DNA from: Allantophomopsis cytisporea
Lineage: Eukaryota; Ascomycota; Leotiomycetes; Phacidiales; Phacidiaceae
DNA length: 64,000 nucleotides
Direction of reading: 5' to 3'
Assembly (NCBI GenBank): GCA_024752435.1
Contig: CP103030.1
Coordinates: 1,506,985-1,570,984 of the forward strand
Both the position numbers and the translations under genes were made by a program. The notes under the pieces are model-generated. The model saw only the letters and a list, made by a program, of their open reading frames with translations. It did not search any database and had not been told where the DNA came from. Each line of letters opens with the position of its first letter. The first letter of the stretch is position 1. Below, in pieces: positions 11,938 to 23,975 of the stretch.

Positions 11938-12942
11938 TTACAAATGAGACTTAGCTAAAAGCTGCTCAGTTACCCACTCCTTGATAAGTGCATTGCTTTC
12001 AGCAGGCTTTTCCCACAAAGCCCAGTGACTTGATTCCACCTCCGCTCTCTTCAAGCCATTTGGGAAATGGGCGTCCATGCCGGCAGACATCTTTGGTGGT
12101 AAGGCAGTGTCCTTTGTAGCCTGTACGAACAGGACTGGTACTTCGATCTTTCTGCCTTCCTTTGCTATTTCCACTTCCTGTTCCCCATTCAACTCCATGA
12201 CACGATACCAGTTGAGAGGACCATGCATTCCATTCCTGTTGTATTGCTGAACATAGAAATCCATCTCCTCATCGCTAAGAAGTGGAGCTTTGCCGATCTT
12301 GGGTAGGTTCTCGAGGAGGATTCCCTTGTATGCATCAAATGCACTCTCGTTGTTTGGTCCCTTGCCGCCATACATTCCATTGAAGAACTGTCTGAGCTTT
12401 TCTGGTCCCACGATCGTAGCCTCTACCTCTGGACCACGAAGATGCAACTGGTACGTGAAGTTTGGCAATGCAGTGTCCACGAGTTGTTGAAGCGTGACTG
12501 GTTGCGTGCGGGGAACAAAATATGGAGTACATATAGAGAAGACACTTGTGACGAGCTTTGGGTAGCGAAGTGCAATGCGATATACAATAGCTCCTCCCCA
12601 ATCATGGCCTCCCAACATGATCTGTGGTGCATCAAGCTCAGCAGCTAGAGTCGCTATGTCATCGGCCGCACGTTTGTAAGTGTAATATTCGATTTCTTCA
12701 GGGGCATCCGTTCCACCATAGCCCATCATGTCAGGAACAACAACGCGAAGACCAAGAGAAATGAGGAGAGGGACCTGATAACGCCATCCGAAAGACAGAT
12801 CAGGCCAGCCGTGAATTAGAAAAATTGTTGCTTTTGGAATGCCTTCTGGCTGGCCAAGCAAGTAGTGGTAATTCTTTCCATTGAGGTTTGTCGTGTGATG
12901 AGTGACTCGAGAGTCGTTTGGTGTAAGCTTATCAACGCCCAT
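11938..12942 (-). CDS. epoxide hydrolase-like alpha/beta hydrolase
   Basis: Soluble epoxide-hydrolase-type enzyme, predicted to open epoxides with water through an Asp nucleophile. It is intronless, 334 residues. Motifs are HGWPD (oxyanion hole, residues 44-48), GGHDWGG with nucleophile Asp114, a lid tyrosine candidate in LNWYRV, and the catalytic His in SSHWALWEKP near residue 306. The C-terminus is AKSHL; SHL matches the PTS1 pattern [SAC]-[KRH]-[LM], so peroxisomal import is plausible. Haloalkane dehalogenase is the main alternative family, but the HGWPD and lid Tyr arrangement favours epoxide hydrolase. Start at 12942 is the first ATG of the open frame. Confidence 0.85.
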   Translation of the reverse strand: MGVDKLTPNDSRVTHHTTNLNGKNYHYLLGQPEGIPKATIFLIHGWPDLSFGWRYQVPLLISLGLRVVVPDMMGYGGTDAPEEIEYYTYKRAADDIATLAAELDAPQIMLGGHDWGGAIVYRIALRYPKLVTSVFSICTPYFVPRTQPVTLQQLVDTALPNFTYQLHLRGPEVEATIVGPEKLRQFFNGMYGGKGPNNESAFDAYKGILLENLPKIGKAPLLSDEEMDFYVQQYNRNGMHGPLNWYRVMELNGEQEVEIAKEGRKIEVPVLFVQATKDTALPPKMSAGMDAHFPNGLKRAEVESSHWALWEKPAESNALIKEWVTEQLLAKSHL

Positions 12943-13541
12943 GATGAATTTCGAAATAATTCTGGAGGATCAAGAATTCTACGCATGATGGAAATTGACT
13001 CGTACTTATATTCATTGACGTATCATACTATAAGATTATCCTTTTCGATGATCGAGGAGCTTACCATCGGACCAGCCTACCGATTTAGGGAATTTATGGT
13101 GGGGTCTATTTTAGCCTCGGCCTGCTGACTTCGGACACGCATTAGCTTTTGGTCGTGGAATGTCGTGAAACGCTGCCTCGCGACTCATCATTGTTATTGT
13201 GTGGTGGAATATACGTTATATTCTGGCATGGCTGGGGGTAACCTCAAAAATAACTGGTTGTGATTATCAATTTCGTTCTTGGCAGCTTACAAAATAATGA
13301 GTCATTTTCATCAACATAAGTATTCAACCATAGAACAAGAACTCGAAGCGGATGCCCATCATATCACTTGTCATGGAATTATGAAACTTGAGGTCTGTTC
13401 TTACTACCTAAGGGGATGATACCTCGGTCCATCTCCACAATAACTGGAGTGATCCCGAACCATGCCATACCACTTTTGTTGAGACCGTAACACATGAATA
13501 TAACTCAAGGGAATTGAAAAGCACTAACATGGGTATCAAAA
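12943..13541. other. intergenic region, nothing recognised
   Basis: About 600 bases between the hydrolase start and the 3' end of the pinin gene, likely holding the hydrolase promoter. The one ORF here (12865-13128, plus) overlaps the hydrolase antisense and has no motif. Confidence 0.5.
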
Positions 13542-14469
13542 TCAGTAGATGACCGTGTCCTCATCGGCTTCTACCACTACTTCACCGTCTTGATCCGCAG
13601 CATCAGCTGTTGTCTCGTCAGATGCTTGGGCAGGTTCATTAGAATCGTTAGTTTTGGTTTCTTCAGCCTGAACATTCTCACCCTTCGATTCTGACATTCG
13701 TGTATCTGTCTCCTCCGATGGTTCCTGCTTCTTGACATCATTAAGCTCCTTATCAATGATTCTCTGAGCCTCCTCAATTTGTGCGTCGATGGTCTCTTCG
13801 TCTTTGGGGAGTAGTTTCCATGGCTTGTAGTACTGGGATATGTTAGTTTGATCATCTTCCTCAGGAGCTGATCTTACCAGTTTTGGTTCTGCCTTTGTCG
13901 AGAGAAAATGTGCCATCGCAAGGAGATTCTCATGACGTATTCGTAACTATCTCAGTCAGTATGTACCTTATGAAAGTTCCAAGAATACTGACCGTTTTCT
14001 CGTCGCATTTCCTCGTTTCCTTCACTCGGATTCCCTTCAATTTCGCCAATTTCTCTTGTCTCCTGCCATCATCTTCCTCCCGTGCCTTTGCAGCCCTCTC
14101 TGATTGTCTCTTTTCGATTTCCTGTCTCTTTTTGATATGCGCAACTGAGTTTCCTTGACTCAAAGTGTTTAGTAAACCACCAAATAACCTCCGTCCTCGT
14201 TTCTTTTCTTCTTGAGCTTGACTATTACGTCGCCGTATTTTCAAATCTTCTGAATCTTTTTCTACATTTAGAGGAGGCGAGTTTCGTAGGGTAGATGGAG
14301 AACCTTCACTCAATTCGGTGGAGAGTCGAGGACGTTTGGAAGGATTGGACGTTGATGATGCTCTACGCTTCTGGACGCGTGCAGTTTCGGTGATCATATC
14401 TTCCCTATCTCAGATTAGTCTTAGCTTAAGATGTTGCGTTAGATTAACTCACATTTCAGCTTCTGACAT
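13542..14469 (-). CDS. pinin/SDK/MemA-domain protein
   Basis: Nuclear protein of the pinin family, which in animals associates with the spliceosome and exon-junction factors. Exons are 14469-14453 (17 nt), 14404-13993, 13946-13878 and 13832-13542; introns are 48, 46 and 45 bp; the protein has 262 residues. The tiny first exon encodes MSEAE and is joined by gtgagt..gatag to EDMITETARV. An alternative start without that exon is the ATG at 14397. The domain core RGRRLFGGLLNTLSQ is followed by a charged helix, then HENLLAMAHFLSTKAEPKL and YYKPW, which are the family hallmarks; the last two blocks are joined by the 45-bp intron. The tail is acidic (EVVVEADEDTVIY). The 45-bp intron has no stop in frame. 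Confidence 0.85.
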
Positions 14470-14664
14470 GATGTAGGGGAAAATTGAAGAAGGTTGTGGA
14501 AGTGAATGTGATTCTTGAATGACGAGGCTGAACTGGATAACTGGTTGGTCCGTGCGCTTACCAAGCAGCGCGATGATATTTTGGTGGCGCGTTGCGACAA
14601 CTTCATCCTGCAACAACACTCAAATTTCGAGCTTCACAACATTAAATATGTCTCGCCATCATCC
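14453..14664. promoter_or_regulatory. compact bidirectional promoter between pinin and RDS3 genes
   Basis: The two ATGs (14469 on minus, 14648 on plus) are separated by 178 bp, so one promoter region must serve both directions. Each gene begins with a 17-nt coding exon ending in phase 2. No TATA-like box or repeat was identified with confidence. Confidence 0.6.
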
Positions 14665-15030
14665 GTAAGTTCTCTTCCCGTTGATACGAAGAAACGCTGG
14701 AATGCTAACTCCTTTAGTGATCTCGTTATGTGCCGCAAGCAATCAGGCATTGCCATCGGTCGATTATGTGATAAATGTGACGGCAAATGTCCAGTATGCG
14801 ATTCTTACGTTCGTCCAACGACTCTTGTACGAATCTGCGACGAGTGTTCCTTTGGCAACTACCAAAACAAGTGTGTAGTATGTGGTGGAGAAGGTATCTC
14901 GGACGCGTTCTACTGTTTCGAATGTACAAGACTCGAGAAAGATAGAGATGGATGTCCGAAGATTATAAATCTTGGATCTTCGAGAACCGATCTGTTCTAT
15001 ATGAAGAAAGGACAACGGACTTATACATGA
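14648..15030 (+). CDS. rds3: pre-mRNA splicing factor Rds3/PHF5A (SF3b subunit)
   Basis: Small zinc-knot protein of the U2 snRNP SF3b complex that helps recognise the branch site. Exons are 14648-14664 and 14718-15030 with a 53-bp intron; 109 residues against 110 in human PHF5A. The 17-nt first exon encodes MSRHH plus two bases of Pro, and exon 2 continues DLVMCRKQSGIAIGRLC. The CxxC knots are all visible: CDKCDGKCPVC, CDEC, CVVCGG and CFEC. The end EKDRDGCPKIINLGSSRTDL is near-invariant in the family. A longer same-frame reading from upstream lacks homology and is not used. Confidence 0.95.
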
Positions 15031-17226
15031 GAGTTTGGTTGAGGTGAAAAGGACAACACATACATGAGAGGGCTGAGCTGGAGAATAGACAGTGGGCGAA
15101 GTCCTGAGAGGTGGGCTGAGCTGGAGATGGGGCATGCATGAGGATCACGAATGGTTGAGCAGGGAAATGTGGAAACTCAAGGAACAAATTGCATTGATGG
15201 CGTTAGAATGGAAGATGCCAAGGCGTCTTCTGGCATATGGAGTTCAGATACCCTTCAACCAGATTATCTCGAAGTTTTGTTGAACAGTTTGAACCTTTGA
15301 AATTGACATGACTGCATGAAACACAACTTTCTTCCACTGTTTGTATCTTTAATAAGGACCAAGCTTTGAATGGCGATGGGTGCTACAGGAAACACTTCTC
15401 ATTCTTTCACAGTCGAGCGTCTTGGAACGATTACAATTATTCTGACCTTCAATGTCGGTATGAGAGTCTTGAACCTCTAGTTGAAGTAGAATCAGACTCA
15501 TTCACTGAGACCAATAGTGTACATTATTCTGAATTATATTGAAATTTCAACGCAAAAGATGCCACGAAATTTCGACAACCACCTGCCATGTCAAGAAATT
15601 TGAATATTCTAACTCACTTCGAAATTTGGAGACACTAAGAAATACCCTACGCCACGTTCATGCTTCCATCTGACAGGTCTAACTTTAATTGTTTCAATTC
15701 AGCGGCGTTAGATGTTGACCGGTTGAATATTTCTACTACTGCAGACGTATCCGATTGCCTTGCCGCGATTAATAAGTTATAGCTTGAATCTATAGAGTAA
15801 CCTCACTTGGCATCAAGTTCCTGAGCCACCTGAGCCGCTTCTTTTTCTCAGTGTCAAATTTCGATTGAAAAGAGAAAATTCCATTGATGAGCGATTGATC
15901 AAATAGTTCAACAATTGAACGTCGTTGGACAGGCAGCACGCAAGGCTACCGGTGCTTACCATACAATATTTCCTATTCCTCCTATTCAACTCACTATATC
16001 TCGGGCACAGCCAAAACCTCCATATCAATCTCATTACCATAATCATTTATTAGAAATTGTTATTGTTTCAGACTGGGAGCAAATGTGCATACTGTTCGTA
16101 GCATTCATACATCAGGAAGCAGATATTTCGGTTACCCATCACATCGAAGTATAAGTTTTTGAATATAGATATCATTGTTACTCGACTCTCTTAATCCATT
16201 ACTTGACGACATCAGCTTTAACGACCGAAATACTGCTCCTGCTTGTGGCCATAGAGGAGATGCGGAAGAAGTCGTTGAATTTCGTGGGCAGCCGTGAGGC
16301 CAGTGAGATAGCGCACGAGATTGGCGCCAAAAAATACCTCGAGTCAGTACCAAAATACTGATCGTTACTTGCAACCGGAGCCTCGCAGCTGTGGAATGAT
16401 CTTGGCAGCCAATTCATTCAAAATGAATATGTGCAGAGAGACCGTCTCATGACAACGGACCGGAAACTAGTATTGGGAAGCCGGTCGTCACGAACTGAGA
16501 AGACTTATGAACTAAGTTCTCGATTCGCGGGACATATCTGGAGCGGAAACAAGTTGAACGCCGGGTATAGAGAATTGCAAGGTTGACGTAAATACAAATT
16601 TAAGTGCAATACGAAGGAGAGCAGCCGAATATACACCGGATCATGTGTAGTAAGTAGACTTCACTAGAATCGGGCGTCATTTGTACAGAGACTGGAGCTT
16701 GTTTCAATCAACATTCTTATCCCATAGCACGGCCCAGAAAATTAGCCAAAGTTCTTAGGAATTCCCAAGATACTAAAAATCAAGAATGCAACCACATCAG
16801 CTACCTGCATTATGGGTTTGATTCATATACAGTGGGTTCAATGGGTAGTAGAAAGTAAAATTGAAGTCATTGGTATTTTCATCTAGAACAACGAAGAATA
16901 ACGCCAATACTAAAAACCAAAAGTTTAACCCATCTTGGAAATTCTCGCATCCCAGTCATGAAGAGAACAAAGTATTAAAATCATAAAATAAAAAAAAACC
17001 TCCGGCAGATAGTAATAAGAAAACGTCCGACTAAAGAGGATTCTTAGTTTCTTGAGTCTATAATATATATTTTTCTTGTTCCTTCCCCAATCGTAGTACT
17101 TACACCCCCTTAGAAGCTCAGAGGCGAATGCTCTTGGTTCTGGAATTCAACTAATTATTTGGTGGGAATATTCTAGGAAATGCCTTTTATTAGTAACCTC
17201 GAGTTTCATCTCATAATACTTCCAAG
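15031..17226. other. long intergenic region with only weak coding traces
   Basis: No intact gene seen. At 15059-15131 two near copies of a GCTGAGCTGGAGA motif sit about 50 bp apart. At 16201-16363 (plus) a short frame reads VGSREASEIAHEIGAKKYLE, which recalls the Rho-GTPase motif around IGAKKYLECSA, but nothing before or after it supports a gene. The right third is A/T-rich. Confidence 0.4.
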
Positions 17227-18210
17227 TTACTGATAGGATTGTATGCAAACACTTTCATTTGCCTGACTCACGGATATTGGTTTTGTAAATAAGTATTCTA
17301 GAAACAAGAAATCACCTTGGTCATCGAAGTAGACGCAGCTGCATTCGATTTGCTGTAGGACCTCAAGAAAAGGAGGTCCAAAAAGACCAACCATACTAGT
17401 GAGGTGGAGTCGGTTCCTACACTCGCCCGTCCTAGAGTTAAGCATATCGAACATGCGTCTGTTCTCAAACATATCCCAGACCTACAGACTCTCATTAGCT
17501 TCGTTACAACAAGTTGTGCAATCATTTACACTCAGGAAACCTCGCACCATGAGTCTAACGTCCTATACATGTTACAATCTCTTCCGTGTCCAGTTGTTCC
17601 ACAATAGATGAATCGACTCAACTCAAAAAGATGTTTTCTTCTTTATCTCTATAACCTGTCAATATCTTTGGAAGCATCATGAACGAGAATTATGAGCTGA
17701 CCTGTGTGAATGATGTGACATTTGCTATGCAAGAAGTCAAGTGTAAGCAGCAAGTAGACTAGAAATTGCCTGAGCATTACCTTGGGCAGTTTCCATTCTG
17801 GGCTTATATACCGAAGAGTCAACATGTGATTGGATAAGATTTCATGAACCAAGCATTGATTGCGGTTCTCTAATCTGCTTGTTGCAACGAAAGAATCCTG
17901 AATGGTAGGAACATACTCCCGGCCAGGATGGGTGAGATTTTCTGCGGTACTGACACGCTTGTAAATGGATGTCTCTTGCAAAAAAATCTTTTGCAACTAG
18001 GCCGTAGGTGTAAAATCTCAACATAGCATATATATTCGCGCTATCTGGTCCAGGCTGTACTTCACTTCGCACGGCTCTACACACGCCAGATTACGACAAC
18101 ACCATATCATGCTTGCTGACCTAAAGTCAAGCTTTGCCACGACCTTGTAGTTTTCCTTGATGATTTCTCCCCAAGTGATCGGTAGAAAGTTTCGAAACCC
18201 ACCTCTCGTT
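17227..18210 (-). pseudogene. SRPK-family protein kinase pseudogene
   Basis: Relic of a serine/arginine protein kinase (SRPK-like). Pieces in order on the minus strand: LPITWGEIIKENYKVVAKL (N-lobe start, with the glycine loop decayed to DFRSAS); IYAMLRFYTYGLVAKDFFAR, where the invariant Lys region reads MLRF; after a frame change at a run of T/A near 17979-17985, HPGREYVPTIQDSF, LPKVMLRQFLVYLLLTLDFL and HSKCHIIHT; then, past a probable intron, DKEENIFLS followed by stops; and finally VWDMFENRRMFDML, VGLFGPPFLEVL and YFDDQGDF. The activation-loop and DFG region is missing between about 17475 and 17560, and the C-terminus is cut short. Kinase activity is excluded. Confidence 0.75.
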
Positions 18211-21200
18211 CTTCTTCAAACGGTGAAGTTGAAGAAAACATGGAACATAATGTAAGAGGGCCTGCATGATAGAAGGAGAGTGAGACAAGGCGAGACATAC
18301 TCAAGCCTGAAGTTCGTAATCACAGAGATATACAGAGGGAACGTGAGAGTATGGGAAGCAAATATTTCTAATCCGCACATAATGGCGAAGGTGAATTTCG
18401 AAAGACGACTTCGGAAAGGTTACAAAAGTCACGTGCTCGTATGTTAGTAAAATCCGTGGAAAACTTACGATAGCCATAAGATTACAGAAACCCTCCATAT
18501 CTATATATATCATGCTTAAAATTCTAGCTATTCATGTTCTTATAAGTTATCAAGTCTTGAAGGCAAGGTAAATATTGGTAATGCGGGTTTCTCATGTATT
18601 TCTCAGTCATCAGTACGCAAAATAAATCTACACGAATAGACAAACACCTAGGCTGTACAAGATATTTGTACAATTTGTACAGTGACAGGGAAGGTGTTAT
18701 TCTTACAGCCGAGGGAACAACCGTATCTCTAAAGGGTATACAAATATAAACAATAGAATTAACTATACGAGTCTCCAAATGGGATGACGGGACAGAGTCG
18801 AGGAAGTTCTATGCAATAGTAGGGTCGCGAAATAAGAATGTCGACCAAGCCTTGCACAGCCCCGTAGTATCAGAGGGTTGGAACGAGCTGACCAATGGGG
18901 TGTCCTCCCATCCGCAGTCACCAAATAGCGAACGGGCTCCTAGTCTAGCACGACACTCTATGCTCATTGGCCGGTTCGTAAGGTACCTGGGTAGCTCCAA
19001 AGTTGTTAGTGTCACAATAATGTAGATAAGAACATTACTTCAGCGTCGGAGGGAGGTTAATAGACTAAAAATACACTGTTTACATCGTGAAGCCAACATT
19101 AATTGCAATATGATTCCGCGTGTGCAAGATTGTAGCGCGTATCCGTCAATCGAACATGCTATCCACGTAAGTGCCTATGTATAATCCAAATTTACGACTT
19201 TATTATGTTAGTAATATCACCTGAACCCCATCCTCCGTGAAAGTAGTGATATATTAAGATGTGCATCCTGTTGGCACAGGAGGACTCTACAACCAAACGA
19301 CTGCAAAGCTCTTCACCTTACCAATAATTCATGACCAGCAATTGAAGTGATCCTGAACTCATCTATCAACATACCGTGTCAACACAAAGTCACTGAAACT
19401 TCGCAAAGCCGCTTCGAATACAAAGGTTAGTACTGTTACTATAACATATTGTCTACGTTTGTCTGATGTCTCAAAGATAGGTCCAAAGATAGTGGAGGAT
19501 ATCAATCGCCAACTGTTGACCTTTAAGTCGAAGCGAAGACTCGAGAGAATCATTTCTCATATATCTCCCAAGATGTACTTGCCAAAAGACAGCCGCATTT
19601 TTGTTCGGGAAAGCATTGCACAAGCACAAGGTGCTACGAATGCTATCGGTGTCAACGGATTGTTCCCGATGATTGTTATTGTATCGTCAATGTTCGTTGT
19701 TACCTTCTCTATTGGAGCCTACAAATCAATGAGAGAAATATCTAAGTGAATAGTCATGCAAGAGAGCTACACTGTGGAAATACGTGCACATTGATGTGTT
19801 TTTGCTTTGGGTTCAAGCAACGAAAAGGACAAAGAGCAAGCTTCACTTCAAAGTGAGCGGCTATACATAGCTTCCAAGTATATCTACACGACCTCAATTT
19901 GCACTTTAAGCAACAGTCAATACGATACATCTACAAAGTTTTCAATGGCCCTCTGGGGTTCCCACATTCCAATTCTGCTAACTTGAAGAGTATGTATATA
20001 ATATCCTCTATTGAATCCATATCACACGTACACTCTTTGTTCACAAGTCATAGCCAAGAGTAGCAATGGAAACTTGAAGCCCTTATGCTTGCAGAGGAAA
20101 GACATCAACAATACGAAGCACCACTTCACTGACAACCGCACGGTTGAACATGCTAAAACTGCACTCCAGAGGTTGCAAGGTCGAAATTAATACCATATGG
20201 TATTACCAAAATATAGAGGAAACAGACACTTTGCATTATATGACTTTCAAATTAGCACAACAGCTCCAAAGAACAGCAAAATACAAGATCTGGAGCTCAC
20301 TCCTTGAATTGTCATACGATGTAGCTAACATAAAGACGGAATGCGACGCAACACGGCCTGCGATATTTACTAAAGCCCGGGGTCTGCAACCGCAGGTGTT
20401 TATGGATAGAACTTGAGAAGAATTGAAAACAAAGATTTCTACTTTCCAAGTAATTGTGGAGATGGACTTCCAAATTTTGTATGTCTTATGGATGCCCTCG
20501 CTTGATTATGTCAAGATACTCGGTACACAGTCACAATGTAAAGGGAGTAGCAATAGGATTTGGGAATCGAACTGGTTGGAAGCGAAGGAAGCAACTATAC
20601 TCTGCATAAACCTCAATATCACTTAGTGGTGTATTGCATTACGTGCCTAATCCGGTAATTAGGTGAAGGTGAGAACTCCTCACTTTCACACTCTAGCGAA
20701 TCAAATAGATTTTTGTATTAATCGCATGTATTGACAAATTATAATAACTCAAATCAGTTTCGAGGATCACAAGTGATGGTAAAGTTAAATTCAGTTCAGG
20801 ACTTGTAGGAATTTGATAGCCTGGGCATTTGAGTGCCCACTCGGACTTAGACCAGCTCTTCCTCCAGTCTTTGAGAACACTTTCAAACGACTTTCTTTCA
20901 TTTTCGCTCAGCAGCTGATCAAGGGTGTTAACACATTTCTGGCGATATATGGTTTGCCATTCTCTGTTAAAAAGCTAACGGATAGAAAACCGTTCAAACG
21001 TACTTCGTCAACAAATAACATTATCAAACACTTTCAGACGCTAAATGCTTCTCTGTATATACTCTCTGTTTGTCACAGTATAGCTTCCAAAAGATTAGTG
21101 CCTATACAACTAGTTACATAATAATACAAGTTGTCAATGGCCGAATGAGAATACTTGAAGGGGAATATTTTCTGTTTACGTGTACAAACTCGCCAGAATC

Positions 21201-22113
21201 CCTCCATTCGTTTGGATGTGCCTTGATTTGTCTTAAAACCTGATTACATATGTATTGTAAGGCTATTCAAAATAGGAAACCCCCCTTAGTTACAAACATT
21301 CACTGAGATATCACAAAATCCCTTGGCCGATTCAGAATTCTTTTGCTTTTCAAATCCTATTCCACAAACTCTTCAGAGATTTTCTACTACCTGATTTGAA
21401 TACTCCTTCGCCAGTTATTCCTCAAATTGTTTCAATACCCTACCAATGCTTGCATCTTACTCCATAGACTACTTAAGTTACTTACTAATCCCACAAATCG
21501 TTATAGAAACTTCGATTTGTAATCAAATGATCTAAGTAACTAACATAGAACATCTAGGTCTCTTCCAGCTGAAAGGTTTTTATCACAGTGCGTCCCAGAG
21601 TGCGCAAATGTTTGAAATCTGACTTATAAGTCGGCTCTATCCCAACCCGCCGCCTAAGTCTGGAAGTATTGAATTATACTCTATTTAAATAATTGGAAGC
21701 ACGAAAAATTAGCTAGCTATATGATCCTTGCTTGACAACCGCTAATAGAGGTCAGATAGCTTCGTAGAAGGTATGTTGAAAAACTCAAGAGTAAATTCTA
21801 TTCTTGGTTGTATTATCTGAACACCTAGTGTAGTTTGCGTAGATCGCTGTTTTACAAGATATACGTCTATAAATCTCAAAAAACGCCTAAAGAGTCGATC
21901 TTTCCACTGACCTATCCTCTAAGATAAGTATGTTCTAAACGTTACCGATGTATATCGTTCAGTTCAAATAGATACGTCTACAGTTCAATATTTAAACCCA
22001 ATAACGTAGAGAGTCACCGAGAAAGCGGCTATGTATTTGTCAAATATTCCGACGTGTTACATTGCGACCCATTGTAAAATAAAAAAAGGGTAAAAGACTT
22101 TCTGTGAAGTTGA
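18211..22113. other. gene-poor, A/T-rich region
   Basis: No gene with a recognisable family. Short ORFs at 18809-19015, 20144-20416, 20423-20626 and 20813-21121 have no motif I know. The ORF at 19459-19749 is listed separately. The sequence has frequent TA-rich and poly-A tracts and looks like old non-coding or eroded repeat DNA. No direct or inverted repeat of useful length was found by eye. Confidence 0.4.
19459..19749 (+). CDS. unassigned ORF with one hydrophobic segment
   Basis: A 96-codon frame that begins with TTG rather than ATG, so it may be a terminal exon or a gene fragment. The composition is protein-like: a charged N-terminal half (DINRQLLTFKSKRRLERII) precedes GATNAIGVNGLFPMIVIVSS, a probable membrane segment, and ends KSMREISK. 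I do not recognise it and found no convincing upstream exon. Confidence 0.25.
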   Translation: MSDVSKIGPKIVEDINRQLLTFKSKRRLERIISHISPKMYLPKDSRIFVRESIAQAQGATNAIGVNGLFPMIVIVSSMFVVTFSIGAYKSMREISK

Positions 22114-23213
22114 CTAAAATACTTTTTTCCGTCTGTAAACAATTTGTTCGCTTATATCCTGCCACCCTTCCACAGTTCCATCCTGAATAAGACTCAACGG
22201 TTCACAATCGAACAACATGTCTTGAATGTTTTTCTTTTCTTCCTGTGTCGGACATATAACATGAAGTTCATCGGTCGACTTACTGGCGGATATTTCAATT
22301 CTCTCAATGAATTTTGCTATGTTGCCACAAATAAGCGCTGCTGGCCAAGGACCCTGACTTATTACCCAGTCCATGTCAAGGTAACCAGAAATTGAATAAA
22401 GCAAGGTACTTGTTGTGATAGCGAGGAACCCATCTGGATCGTTGGCTACTGTAAAGCCTAGGGAGGTGAGGAATTCAGTGTCTAGAGGACTAAATACAGG
22501 ATCCTGCATAACAAAGCTTCCCGACATAGATATAGGATCGAGATCTACCAGCATTAGCATGTGGTTTCTACCTCAGGTCATGATCGTCTAACGGTCTTTA
22601 GTGGATGAATTTACCTAATCCTTTCATAATTGTCAGTAACACGGCCAGTTGAGTGAAAGACCGCGCCCGGCACAGCTCTTTATATTCTTGTAGACTTCCC
22701 AAGGCCAGGCATACAATGTCTTTGACTGGCATGAAATCATTGCGAGAATGCCTGAGTGTCGAGATTGTAGTTTCTAAAGACTTGCAAGCCTGGCTGCTTA
22801 ACCAGTTGCTTTGGTAACTATCAAACTCGGCTTTCATAGTCTCGAGTGTTCGATCGATATAGCCAATGTGCAATACTCCGGGAGAAACATGACCTTTGCG
22901 ACCAGGTAAACGGGTCAATAATAGTCTTTTCCTGCAAGTATATAAAATTAGTCTATGGAAGCAATTTGAGATTTTTAATGGGCATATAGATCACTCACAA
23001 AACAAAGTCTGCATTTTCCAAACAGTCGTGCTTCAATATTTCCGACATTTCTGGTAAAGGAACGTCTTTGGGCCGTCGTCCCCCCTCGATAGTCACAGAG
23101 CCATCTTCGCTGATGATCATAGTCCATCTCCGAGAATGAATGCTATGCAAATGTGAGGAGCTCGTATCTTCCTCATCAGTTGTCACACTCTCAGTATCGA
23201 GCCAGTCTACCAT
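22114..23213 (-). CDS. SRR1-like domain protein
   Basis: Protein with an SRR1-like domain (PF07985 type), a family named for a plant clock/light protein and frequent, with unknown role, in fungi. Exons are 23213-22999, 22931-22615 and 22571-22114; introns 67 and 43 bp; 329 residues. Domain blocks are DIVCLALGSLQEYKELCRAR, FTQLAVLLTIMKGLG, FVMQDPVFSPLDTEFLTSLG and STLLYSISGYLDMDWVI. These give the usual order of LGLGS, QLA, DP.F and LGF. The open frame continues upstream of the chosen ATG to 23453 without an ATG, so an extra 5' exon is possible. A divergent Zn2Cys6 gene begins about 760 bp away. Confidence 0.75.
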
Positions 23214-23975
23214 AACTAGTCGTGAACTTTTGCGTCCTCTTGCACTCTGAAGGTGTATTGTAGTAACATTAAGGTTTATGTTTGGTCTGATTTGGGACTC
23301 AAAGTAGTGTTTTCGGACGATATTTGTTCCGGAGCATGTGCCTATTCTTGAACGTGTTCGATGAGAAAGATAGTGACTTAAGATGCGGCAAAGTCTTGCG
23401 TCTTTATAAAGCCTGGCTTGAAGTGCAAGTCCGCTTCTTAAACGGAAAGACAATCGAGAGAGGACAGCTGGGTTCTATGCAGCATGCTGACACGGTTGCT
23501 ACATATATCAAAGTCTCTTATATAGTTTTGTAATCCACAATAGGTATTTACCGGCTTGAACTCGGACACGAATTAAATTACTGAGGTATCCGCAAGGAAT
23601 TTTTCAGTATAACCATTCGTCTACTCTCATTTGTGAATGCCAAGACACTTCTAGATTTTTCACTGAAGTTGGTTCCACTCCTGAATAAGTCCACCGCTGC
23701 TAATATCCATATCGGGATGATGAGGCTGATGTATCTGCCATCCTACGAAGTAGAATCAAGGCTTTGATATGTGTTCCTCACGTGGGAAGAGTACGCTAAA
23801 ATGCACTTCCCAGGGCTGTACAGACCACCCTGCATGGAGCGTGCGGAGCCTGCCGAGCTCAGACCCAAGGCTAGTAATGTACCGGGATTGGGGATCACAC
23901 TAGTAAGTCTGGTCACGACGGTAGAGTAGAGAGCTTATCGCATCCCCAATCAACAACATCATATATGCAAACAAT
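23214..23975. promoter_or_regulatory. divergent spacer between SRR1-like gene and Zn2Cys6 regulator
   Basis: About 760 bp shared by two divergent genes. It could hold binding sites for the adjacent regulator. No clear CGG..CCG inverted pair was identified by eye. Confidence 0.35.
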
